From assembly GCA_900128565.1 (NCBI GenBank), contig LT636057.1, positions 1 to 18,970 of the forward strand: a stretch of DNA of 18,970 bases, read 5' to 3'. Each line of letters starts with the position of its first letter. Within the stretch, counting starts at the first letter, position 1. The position numbers were made by a program, and so were the translations under genes. This document shows positions 1-7,693 of the stretch, one piece after another. The stretch is from Stramenopiles sp. TOSAG23-6. Taxonomy: Eukaryota > Sar. A model generated the notes under the pieces. It searched no databases. It was not told where the DNA came from and was given only the letters and a program-made list of their open reading frames with translations.

Positions 1-54
1 TTTGTACCTAACAAATTTTAGTTTTTTTTTTTGAAATATTTTTCCAAAATACAT
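1..54 (+). repeat. 3' part of an introner-like intron
   Basis: The first 54 bases match the 3' halves of the other repeated introns: TTTGTACCTAACAAA (branch-point-like CCTAAC), then a T-rich tract and AAAATACAT. By analogy with the other copies the intron ends at T54 and the exon starts at G55. An AG at 57-58 would be the canonical alternative. The 5' half lies outside the window, so frame cannot decide. Confidence 0.65.
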
Positions 55-849
55 GGAGTTTGTTGCAAATTTTAATGCAGCGTATGATGCTCTAGGTGCT
101 GGAACTGACGGTTTACTAAAAAAAGGACTAGAATTATCAATGCAAGTTCAACGTGGTGTAGTTACATTAGGTACTTCAATAATTGAGAAAAAACAAATTC
201 GTAAATCTGGGCCATTCAGGTATACATTATTATCTCAGTTGACTGACAATGATGCTTTGTTATTTACTCGTCCAGGACCTCTCGCTAAACTTGCACGCTT
301 TATATCATCCGCAAAACGTCAAGTTGATAAACGTTGGCGTGGGCGTAAAAATGTACCATGTACGTTTTCATCATGAATTTTAAATTTACTTTTTTTTTCA
401 TACGAAATTTTGTACTTAACAAAAATAATTTTGAATATTTTTTACAATACATATATTTTGTGTTGCCTGGATGATAATAATTCTAGATTTGTTATTGTTG
501 GTATTGTTGGATCATCGAATCCAAATACAAATACCGATGCTGGTATGTCTCTAATCGATGTCTCCCAGAGTGTTCGTTTAGGGCGGGCTTTTGAACTTGC
601 TGGGAAAGAAGTCAATGGTACGTTTTCATAATGAATTTCAATTATTTTTTTTCGTACAAAATTCCGTACCTAAAAAAAATTGTCAACCAAAAAAAAAATA
701 TTTTTTTTCACAATACATGTAGTGTTTCAGGAGAAGAGAATCAAATGCAAGAAGTATACGGTTTCGATAAAGCCGTAGCGACAGTACAGAAAAATGATGT
801 TCAAGCATTTTTGTCAGTTTTGATGGAAATTCTTGAAGGTGTTCATTGA
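55..849 (+). CDS. 3' end of an unrecognised multi-exon gene (5' partial)
   Basis: Three exons, 55-359, 453-617 and 719-849, join in frame across two repeated introns and end at TGA 847-849, giving about 200 C-terminal residues. The product is not recognised. The first exon encodes a mixed helical segment followed by a basic stretch (SAKRQVDKRWRGRKNVP). The second encodes a hydrophobic strand-like run (RFVIVGIVGSSN) and a serine/asparagine-rich turn. The third encodes a helical tail ending MEILEGVH. No transmembrane helix or zinc motif is evident. Codon usage is like the neighbours. The exon 2/3 junction is ambiguous: use of TTTCAG at 725-730 would also stay in frame and would remove four residues. 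It converges with the U-box gene, 283 bp away. Confidence 0.6.
360..452 (+). repeat. introner-like intron, apparent GT...AT ends (93 nt)
   Basis: Starts GTACGTTTTCATCATGAATTT, here cut at 360, and ends CAATACAT at 452. Contains GTACTTAAC, a branch-point-like motif, about 40 nt before the end. The upstream exon leaves one base (T359), and a restart at 453 keeps frame (TAT, then ATTTTGTGTTGC). The only nearby AG (485-486) would restart in the wrong frame. Matching AT on both sides means an AT...AC reading gives the same mRNA. Confidence 0.75.
618..718 (+). repeat. introner-like intron (101 nt), 3' end ambiguous
   Basis: Starts GTACGTTTTCATAATGAATT and ends CACAATACAT at 718, with GTACCTAA inside. 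A restart at 719 keeps frame (GG|T then AGT GTT TCA GGA). A canonical alternative exists: the TTTCAG ending at 730 also keeps frame, giving a 113-nt GT...AG intron. The AG at 721-722 does not keep frame. Confidence 0.7.
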
Positions 850-1132
850 AGACTTAGGTATGAATAACTCAGTCATAGAATATTTTATGAAAGTTTTTTA
901 TACACGAAATATCAAAGTTTTGTCATTGTAATCTTTTGATAAAAAAAATATCATTTAGTATTATATTGGATTTTTGATATTTTGTGTTTCTAAAGTAAAA
1001 AATTGTAGGTGCATATGTACGAAGTTTTATTGAATTGATTGTAAAATTTTGACTGAATAATAATAAATTGAATATCCAACAGTAATTTACGCATTTGTTA
1101 AGAGTTTATGAAAATCAAGTTGTATATATGAT
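850..1132. other. convergent 3' intergenic region
   Basis: AT-rich 283-bp gap between two gene ends. It holds AATAAA at 1062-1067 on the plus strand, a plausible poly(A) signal for the upstream gene. Nothing else is seen. Confidence 0.5.
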
Positions 1133-2099
1133 TTAGAATAAAGTATCAAGACTGTGTTGTGCAGCAGAATCACCAGCATTAGCCGATTTAGTATACCACT
1201 TTTTAGCTTCTTTTTTGTCTTGAACAACGCCAAAACCATTATAATAGCAATAACCAAGACTATTTTGGCCATTGCTATTGCCTGAATTAGCCGATTTAGT
1301 ATACCACTTGAAAGCTTCTTTTTCATCTTCAGCAACACCCTCACCATTAAAATAACTATCACCAAGACTGTTTTGTGCTTCACTATGACCTGCATTAGCC
1401 GATTTAGAATACCACTTGAAAGCTTCTTTTTCATCTTCATCAACACCCTCACCATAAAAATAACAACACCCAAGATTGTATTGTCCAATGTTATAGCCTG
1501 CATTAGCTGATTTAGTATACCACTTGAAAGCTTCTTTTTTATTTTCAGCGACACCCTCACCATCACAATAGCAATTACCAAGATTATCTTGTCCACAACA
1601 ATCGCCAGCATTAGCAGATTTAGTATACCACTTGAAAGCTTCTTTATAATCTTCAGCAACACCATGACCATAAAAATAGCAATTACCAAGACTATTTTGT
1701 GCCCCACTATTACCAGCATTTGCCGCTTTAGAAAACCACTTGAAAGCTTCTTTTTTGTCTTCAGCAACACCATGACCATTATCATAGCATAAACCAAGAT
1801 AACATAGTGCATAACTATAATCACTACCAATATCCATAAACATCGTGAATGCTTTTTCATCATCCTCTTTATAACCATTCCGACCCCAATATGTACAATA
1901 TGCAATAGCCATTGGAAAACCAGCAATAGCTGCAGATTCAATCATTAGTTTTCCATTCTCTTCATCAATAGTCTTGAAGTCAATCCCATAATATTTTGCA
2001 TAACCAAGTTCAAATAAATTCTGTGCACCTTTGTTTTCTATCTTTTGACGTTTCACCACTGTACTATTAGACATTGAAGAACTCGATTTTCGTTTTTTT

Positions 2100-2135
<36 letters not shown>

Positions 2136-2923
2136 TTAGATACTACAGGTGGTACATTTTCATCATCGACATCATCAAATGGTTTCAAAGCAGCAGATAG
2201 TCTCGTCTCCTCTTCTTTAAATGTTTTTGTCAACTTTTTTAAACCATTCAAACGATCAGTTTGTTTCTTTTGTGCTTCAACAGCTTCTTCATATTTTATT
2301 TTAGCATCTGCAATAGCACTTTCTAACTTATTCTTCATGGCCTTTTTAAGTTCAGTCTCTGCTTTCTTTACTTTATTTTCCTCTTCAATCTTTGCTTCTA
2401 AAACAACAATGGATTCTTCATTGACTTCTCTCATTTGTTTAATTTTAGAAAACTCCTGAAACACTTTATCATGCTTTACTTTGCATATTGTGATCAATGT
2501 TTCTATGGCACACTTCACCTCATTCGTAAAATTTTCAGTATTTATTAAAAATACTTTCAACATATTGAGACGTGACATTTGAAGGATGCACACGTCAGAC
2601 TGTGCAACCAACTCTATCATTCTTGAAATGACTTTAACTCTGTCCTCTGGGTTGTTTGGTCGGTAACATTGTTGCCACAATATATCTATATCATTGTTTT
2701 TCTTAACTTGTTGTTGTTTCCATTGAATACATTGTGATTTACAGTGATAGTTTGTCACAAGCTTTAAATGCGGCAAAGGTTCGTTTGTTAAAGGCGACGT
2801 ATTTTTTGTACGAAAGTGTTCCAAAATTGCACTTCGATCATACGTATGACCATCCGCAGCAAAAACTGGATCTTCAAGTAAACCAAAAGTTATAGGACAT
2901 GTCAAGTCATTAGGAGGTGTCAT
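1133..2923 (-). CDS. U-box / coiled-coil / Sel1-repeat protein (putative E3 ubiquitin ligase)
   Basis: Uninterrupted 596-residue protein starting at ATG 2923. Residues about 4-72 are a U-box: LTCPITFGLLEDPVFAADGH followed by TYDR, an HFRTKNTSPLTNEPL segment and the terminal helix. U-boxes bind ubiquitin-charged E2 enzymes, so an E3 role is the family expectation. Residues about 150-250 are charged, with a coiled-coil look. A serine run at about 263-275 is followed by basic KKRK and KRQK clusters, a possible nuclear localisation signal. Residues about 300-596 are Sel1-like repeats (TPR-related, 36 residues each) with the pattern LG-YxxGxGVxED-KEAFKWYxKSANAG. Six are near-identical, preceded by two degenerate ones; they probably bind substrates or scaffolds. 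No intron is present. It is divergent from STN1. Confidence 0.9.
1155..1815 (-). repeat. six tandem 108-bp Sel1 units
   Basis: Six in-frame units of about 108 bp are visible at DNA level through the recurring CCACTTGAAAGCTTCTTTTT block at roughly 108-bp spacing. DNA-level similarity suggests recent expansion or homogenisation. Confidence 0.85.
2101..2136 (+). repeat. (ACT)n microsatellite encoding poly-Ser
   Basis: About 11 consecutive ACT triplets on the plus strand read as AGT serine codons on the minus strand. They make the serine run between the coiled coil and the Sel1 domain of the U-box protein. Confidence 0.9.
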
Positions 2924-3255
2924 TTATCTCTCAATTAGGTCAACATAATATAATATAATATAATAATATAGGATAGCGAGACACAATTGATTCCCTCAGC
3001 TCTCATACGGAAGACTTTTTGACAGCCAAGTCAACTTTGCCATTTCGATTTTTTGACGTTTGAAACTTTGACCACTGTTCTGAATTCGAAGTCAACTGAC
3101 CATCGATCTCACGAGTTTTTTTCGCGTTTTTTTCGCGTTTTTTTCGACTTCAAAACTATTATTAATGATACAATTTGCGTAAAGCATTTTCGATTTTATT
3201 GTAATAGAAATATGCCGTAGATGGTATTTTCGAAATTAGCTGTTGGTAGTCTTTA
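2924..3255. promoter_or_regulatory. divergent promoter region, U-box gene / STN1
   Basis: 332 bp between two divergent start codons. It contains an AT-only run (AATATAATATAATAATATAG, about 2945-2972) near the U-box start. It also has two exact 11-bp units TTTTTTTCGCG plus a third ending CGAC at about 3115-3147. The CGCG cores lie at 3123-3126 and 3134-3137. TTTCGCG resembles an E2F-type site; that reading is inference. Confidence 0.45.
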
Positions 3256-4770
3256 ATGTCGCATCTTCCTGAACCTTCAGTTTGGGGTTTGAGTCCTCTC
3301 CATTGGACATTCACAAAACTATTTATAGTTCAATTGCATGCTTTAGAAGAGCCTGATCAATATCTAGACACACACTGGTTGTATGGTTGTCCTATAACAC
3401 GAGTACACATTTTTGGAACTATTGTTAGTGTCTCACAGAAATCGAAATTCTTGACATATGGTATAGATGATGGCACTGGTGTCGTAGATTGTCTTTTGTG
3501 GAAACGAGATACAACTGAAATAAACTCGGATATCGTTTCTGATGAGGGAGACGAAAATAGTACTTTATGTTTGGGAGACTCTGTTTGTGTGTATGGAAGG
3601 TTACGAAGTGCGAAACCGCCTTACTCTCTTCTGCGAAGTATTACTATAGACTCTATATCAGTTATCCATGTACGTTTTCATCATGAATTTCGAATTTATT
3701 TTTTTGTACCAAATTTTGTACCTAACAAACTTCNAATTTTGGAAATATTTTTGCACAGCACATGACTTAAATTTAGAAGCCCACCATTGGCTTGAGGTTG
3801 TCGATTTAATGCAAACAATATATCCACAGGGTTCATCACATTTCACAAATTGTATAAAAAGTAGAGTAAAGGAAGTAAACGTGAAAAGAAAAAAAATTCT
3901 CAAGTACGTTTTGATCAAATTTTATTTTTTTTTACTCGAAAATTTCAAATTTGACCAAATTTTTATGATTTTCAAATTCGCCATATTTTTTTCACATGTA
4001 GTTCGGACACATCATCAACGTCTTCTGTCAAGACAGATAAAAATGAGTCGGCTTTTCTTGATGCTGTAAAGATGTATATACTCAACAATTTTGGTCCTTC
4101 TTCAACGATTGTGTGGAGCTCAATGTACGTTTTTATTATGAAATTCTATTTTTTTTTCATACGAAATTTTGTACCTAACAAAAAACATTTTGAAAAATAT
4201 TTTTTCATGTAACATATTTTCCAATCCTAAACTTCGTGATATTGCTCAACGCCAAGCAATGCATCAAACTAAAGATAAATCAATGATTTCAGCACTTGTA
4301 CATAAAATATTTATACGAGCAACTAATCAACTCATCTCTCAGAACTTTTGGTATTTATCGAATAAAGAATGTGACGAATATCGACTTTTAAGTCACAAAC
4401 TTGCCTTAGCCAATGAAGTTCGTTTTTTGTATAAATATAACGGTGTGGATCAAAATAATGGCGAAAGGGCTTCATCTTATGCAAATGGATGGCAAACGAA
4501 GGATTCAAACAAAACATTATTGTCAAAATCAGAACTAATTGAAAGTCTTGGTCGCGTGTACGTTTTCATCTCAAATTTCAAATTTGGTTTTTTTTTTATA
4601 CACAATTTTGTACCTAATGAATTTTACAAAATATATATATATATATTTCACAATGCATACCTCATTTGGCGACATTGAGCCAAAATTGCATTATAGAAAA
4701 AATAAACCAGTTATTATGGGAAGGTGTCATTTATGAGGAAAATTTTGAATTGTACGGATGTGTTAACTAA
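3256..4770 (+). CDS. STN1: STN1-like CST-complex subunit (OB fold, five exons)
   Basis: Exons 3256-3669, 3764-3903, 4002-4124, 4216-4557 and 4659-4770 sum to 1131 nt: 376 residues plus TAA 4768-4770. STN1 acts with CTC1 and TEN1 on single-stranded telomeric DNA and recruits DNA polymerase alpha-primase. The first exon has the characteristic OB fold: an HWLYGCPITRVHIFGTIVSV strand followed by FLTYGIDDGTGVVDCLLWK, close to the family signature (GT-V---------Y-(V/I)DD-TG-(V/I)-C--W). The second starts DLNLEAHHWLEVV, matching the D-x-N-x-E-x-x-HWL block that, as I recall, follows the OB fold in plant STN1. The rest is probably the winged-helix half. Start at 3256 is the first in-frame ATG before the OB fold. 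Three of the four introns are introner copies. Confidence 0.85.
3670..3763 (+). repeat. introner-like intron, apparent GT...AT ends (94 nt)
   Basis: Starts GTACGTTTTCATCATGAATT and ends GCACAGCACAT at 3763, with GTACCTAAC inside. The upstream exon ends on a whole codon (CAT 3667-3669). A restart at 3764 gives GAC TTA AAT TTA GAA, which matches the plant STN1 block. AGs at 3757-3758, 3775-3776 and 3778-3779 are out of frame. The AG at 3795-3796 is in frame but would delete the conserved HWL segment. CAT is repeated on both sides, so AT...AC is an equivalent reading. Confidence 0.82.
3904..4001 (+). other. GT...AG intron in STN1 (98 nt)
   Basis: Begins GTACGTTTTGATCAAATTTT and ends TTTCACATGTAG at 4001. 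The upstream exon leaves two bases (AA), and a restart at T4002 keeps frame (AAT TCG GAC ACA). An end at CAT 3997 would break frame. The body is diverged from the introner family and lacks the ACCTAAC block. Confidence 0.8.
4125..4215 (+). repeat. introner-like intron, apparent GT...AT ends (91 nt)
   Basis: Starts GTACGTTTTTATTATGAAAT and ends CATGTAACAT at 4215, with GTACCTAAC inside. Two bases (AT) remain upstream; a restart at 4216 gives ATA TTT TCC AAT CCT AAA in frame. No AG lies in the 3' half of the intron, and the next downstream AGs (4256, 4274, 4292) are all out of frame. Confidence 0.82.
4558..4658 (+). repeat. introner-like intron (101 nt), 3' end ambiguous
   Basis: Starts GTACGTTTTCATCTCAAATT and ends TTTCACAATGCAT at 4658, with GTACCTAAT and an (AT)n tract at 4629-4646. 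Two bases (GT) remain upstream; a restart at 4659 gives GTA CCT CAT TTG GCG ACA in frame to the stop. An AG at 4678-4679 is also in frame but has no pyrimidine tract immediately before it. Confidence 0.72.
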
Positions 4771-4827
4771 ACGAATGATGAAAATTAATTTCAACGTGTT
4801 TATAAAGAATACTTTTAAAAAAAAAAT

Positions 4828-7308
4828 CTATATCACATTTAAAATACTTCTACTAAGCTGGAAGTCATCTTCTATTGTTGCATTTGACCACATCGTAATA
4901 TTTGCTTTACGCTGAATTTCATTTTCCATTAGGTTTTTTTCTCGTCTATAAATATCCTGTTTCATTTCCTTCAATATTTTATCACTGAGTGGCACAATTG
5001 ATTTTTGTTTTTCTTGTGATGCACGCATAGAGTATATAGATTGTGTAAATGCAGTATCTAAACCACTACCAAGGTAAGCATAGGTATGATCCACATCATC
5101 ATTTGAGATCGCAATACTTGATAATTTATCACAAAATGTCTCCGCCGATTTAAGTATTTTTGTTGTATTTAATGATTTCTTTAATAATGCCAAATTATTT
5201 TTTGATATGCTCTGACAACGCTTTGTTAAAGAACTTTCGCTTAATCCTCCATCCCAAACGACTTCATCGCGTAGAAGTTCAATGCAAAATTTGGAAAGTC
5301 CCTCTTGACTTAATGTGTGATTATGTTTTAAATCAATCCAAGAAATGAAGTTCAATGAGCAATTTCCAATTGACACTTGCTGTTTGCGTTTGGAAGATTC
5401 CTGTTTGGTGTACTTTTTTATAAACTTTGCAATCTTATCTGAGATGCGTTTTCTTACCTCAAAACACTGTTTGTGAATCATTACAATATTATCTACTGCT
5501 AAAGATATTGTTTGTAAATCTAGTAATTCTTCTGTTGTAGATTTTTTGGCATAGTCTTTCATCCTCAATTTAGTTTCGAAGTCTATTATGTATTTTTTCA
5601 TCTGATCTTCTAACTTTATATCGCACTTACTTTGCTCTTTTTTTACCTCTTTTTCAACAATGCTTTCTAAACGTTTCGGATAATCTGATGTAAAATTTCC
5701 AACATTATTTCCTACTAAAGTGAAACCAACATCTGTTTCGGTTTTTCGAATTTGATTCTTCCTTTCACGAAACCTGCTTGCTTCCTTAGTAATATTTCCC
5801 GTCGATATAGTGATATTTCCCGAGAGCAACTTTTCTGAAGATATTTTTGTACACTCCTCAAAATATTGACACATTTGGAGAGACCCTGCAAATAATTTTT
5901 CTGGCATTACGTCAGCATTGGATAAATATTTCATCTCAAGAATACCAAAATTATCTTTTGCGATAGCATGAACCTGGGAATAACACTGACGAGATACCTT
6001 GTTGATACTTTCAAATTTATCTTTGGATGATACTTTTGAAATCATGAATGCTTTACATTTGTCTAATAAGACTTTAAGTGTAGTAGAAGCCAGAGGAATA
6101 GTTTTTATTGCACTTTTAGGCAATATTCTAAATGAATTTTGGTATGCCATATCTGGGGGCGTGAACTTCTCCATAATACCTGCTGCACATTGAATACAAG
6201 TATTCAAGTTAGCGTCATCATTTTTTTTATTGCATGCATTTGCTGCTTTGCAAAATTTAGTCGCGGTGGATAAAGCTTCAGTTGAGCTGTCGGTACTTCC
6301 ATTTTTGTGAGTCAAAGACAGAAACTCCTGACAAATTTCATACTTCCCATCATCATCTTTTGTAACTTTTCCTCCTATGTTCAACTCCACCTCACAGTAT
6401 TTTTGCATGTAATTACCCAGCTTTTCATTGGGTAAGCCGTGTTCTAACACAGCGTTCATCGCTCCAAATACTTGAGCGGTACAACACAAACAAGGACTTT
6501 CCAAGTCAACATTTGACATTTTTATCTGTGCAAATGTAATTTGGAGAGTTGCTCGAATCCCGTCTTGTATCCGCTGAACTTTACGTTTCAACTTAAAATT
6601 ATCTGGGTCTTCTTTCAATTCTCTCTCGGCATCCATCAAGAGCTTATTATTATTTTCAGAAGAATGGATTTTGCCCTCTATTGTTCTTAAAATATTCGAC
6701 AAATTTTTATTTTTTATATATAAGCTTCTTGAAGTCTTTTTATCGTTCTCGAAATGTTGTTGGATCATATTTATTTGAGACTTAATCCAAGAGGCACTAG
6801 CTTTTAATATTATAATGCTATTTTTTTCAATAATGTCGTCAGTACTCTCAATAAGATGCTTGAAAGCGTTTTCTCCGTCTTTGCCGTCCTTTAATAAATA
6901 TGACTTGCTTGTTTTATCTAAGTCCATGCAATCTCTATCATTTAAATCCTGTAGTTTCAGATCTGGAAAAATGTCCAATCCTAATGTTTGCTGCGATTGA
7001 CGCAAACTTTCACCAAGAGTTGTGCGGTTGAAGTTTTCTTTTATCGCAAGATTCAATTTTCCTGCCTTTAATTGTTCCTTTAACCATCTTATTTCATATG
7101 AAATCGCTTTCTGTGCCCACGTTACATTTAAAGGACTGTTGAAATCTTCTAATATCGAAAGCTTCTTCTGCATGGTTTGAATAGCCTTTTCTTGAAGTTT
7201 GATTTCTTTAGTGAAATCCATCTGAAGTCGTCCTAAATTTTTCGCTGAAGTAATAAATACAACAAATGCAGCGATGAAGTAAAACAAGCGCTGGGTCCCC
7301 CGAAACAT
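4828..7308 (-). CDS. large secreted/surface Cys-containing protein, unrecognised
   Basis: 826 residues from ATG 7308, without introns. The N-terminus is a clear signal peptide (LFYFIAAFVVFITSA, about residues 8-22). The rest is hydrophilic and rich in lysine, with coiled-coil-like stretches at about 30-60 and 200-260. More than 20 cysteines occur in clusters, for example SPCLCCTAQ and a downstream NTCIQCAAG. There are about ten N-glycosylation sequons, among them NVT, NRT, NGS, NIT, NFT, NCS, NHT, NTT and NAT. No C-terminal membrane helix is seen, so it is probably secreted or lumenal. The CxC...C...C spacing faintly recalls saposin-like helical domains, but I cannot support that assignment. 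It converges with STN1 (57 bp apart) and diverges from a second secreted protein. Confidence 0.75.
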   Translation of the reverse strand: MFRGTQRLFYFIAAFVVFITSAKNLGRLQMDFTKEIKLQEKAIQTMQKKLSILEDFNSPLNVTWAQKAISYEIRWLKEQLKAGKLNLAIKENFNRTTLGESLRQSQQTLGLDIFPDLKLQDLNDRDCMDLDKTSKSYLLKDGKDGENAFKHLIESTDDIIEKNSIIILKASASWIKSQINMIQQHFENDKKTSRSLYIKNKNLSNILRTIEGKIHSSENNNKLLMDAERELKEDPDNFKLKRKVQRIQDGIRATLQITFAQIKMSNVDLESPCLCCTAQVFGAMNAVLEHGLPNEKLGNYMQKYCEVELNIGGKVTKDDDGKYEICQEFLSLTHKNGSTDSSTEALSTATKFCKAANACNKKNDDANLNTCIQCAAGIMEKFTPPDMAYQNSFRILPKSAIKTIPLASTTLKVLLDKCKAFMISKVSSKDKFESINKVSRQCYSQVHAIAKDNFGILEMKYLSNADVMPEKLFAGSLQMCQYFEECTKISSEKLLSGNITISTGNITKEASRFRERKNQIRKTETDVGFTLVGNNVGNFTSDYPKRLESIVEKEVKKEQSKCDIKLEDQMKKYIIDFETKLRMKDYAKKSTTEELLDLQTISLAVDNIVMIHKQCFEVRKRISDKIAKFIKKYTKQESSKRKQQVSIGNCSLNFISWIDLKHNHTLSQEGLSKFCIELLRDEVVWDGGLSESSLTKRCQSISKNNLALLKKSLNTTKILKSAETFCDKLSSIAISNDDVDHTYAYLGSGLDTAFTQSIYSMRASQEKQKSIVPLSDKILKEMKQDIYRREKNLMENEIQRKANITMWSNATIEDDFQLSRSILNVI

Positions 7309-7693
7309 CAGAGTATGTCATGCACCGGCATTTATCGCAAGGATTAAAGTTTAAATATCAATTTACAAATCAATATATGTAATAGTTCGGTAGGTATCGG
7401 TATCAACGAAATTTCAAATTCAAAAATAAAAAATATGGTCTTTTCGAAATTGAATTTGAATAATTGAATTTGAATTGAATTCCGAATTCGAATTCGACTT
7501 CTTCGAAGCAGTTTTGTGTTTGTTTTTAACAGCGTTTTTAAACCACTGGTCAAAAAGAACGAATGGTATAGAAGCGCTTTTTACAATATGACATTTGCTT
7601 TTGCTACTCTAACTCTGTTGTTGCCATTAAATAAGTTTTATCAAAATAAAATAAGATATTTTGGATAATAAGCTATCTTACTCAAGACGATTC
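7309..7693. promoter_or_regulatory. divergent promoter of the two secreted-protein genes
   Basis: 385 bp between ATG 7308 (-) and ATG 7694 (+). At about 7408-7507 it is a degenerate simple repeat of GAATTTGAAT/GAATTCGAAT words, including a GAATTCGAATTCGA palindromic core. No convincing TATA box is seen. Reading frames across it are low complexity. Confidence 0.4.

Noticed and set aside
1087-1941. Long overlapping 284-residue frame on the minus strand inside the Sel1 array
   Set aside because: It is a by-product of the 108-bp repeat, a multiple of three, which keeps the alternative frame open; the Sel1 frame has clear homology.
360-4658. Minor (U12-type) introns as explanation for the AT ends
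   Set aside because: The 5' ends (GTACGTTTT) do not match RTATCCTT and the CCTAAC motif is about 40 nt from the 3' end, too far for a U12 branch point.
7344-7553. Minus-strand 69-codon frame in the divergent promoter
   Set aside because: It is translated GAATTT simple repeat, low complexity, with no homology.
7661-7693. Upstream extension of the 421-residue secreted protein
   Set aside because: The frame opens at TTG, not ATG; the first ATG (7694) starts a proper signal peptide.
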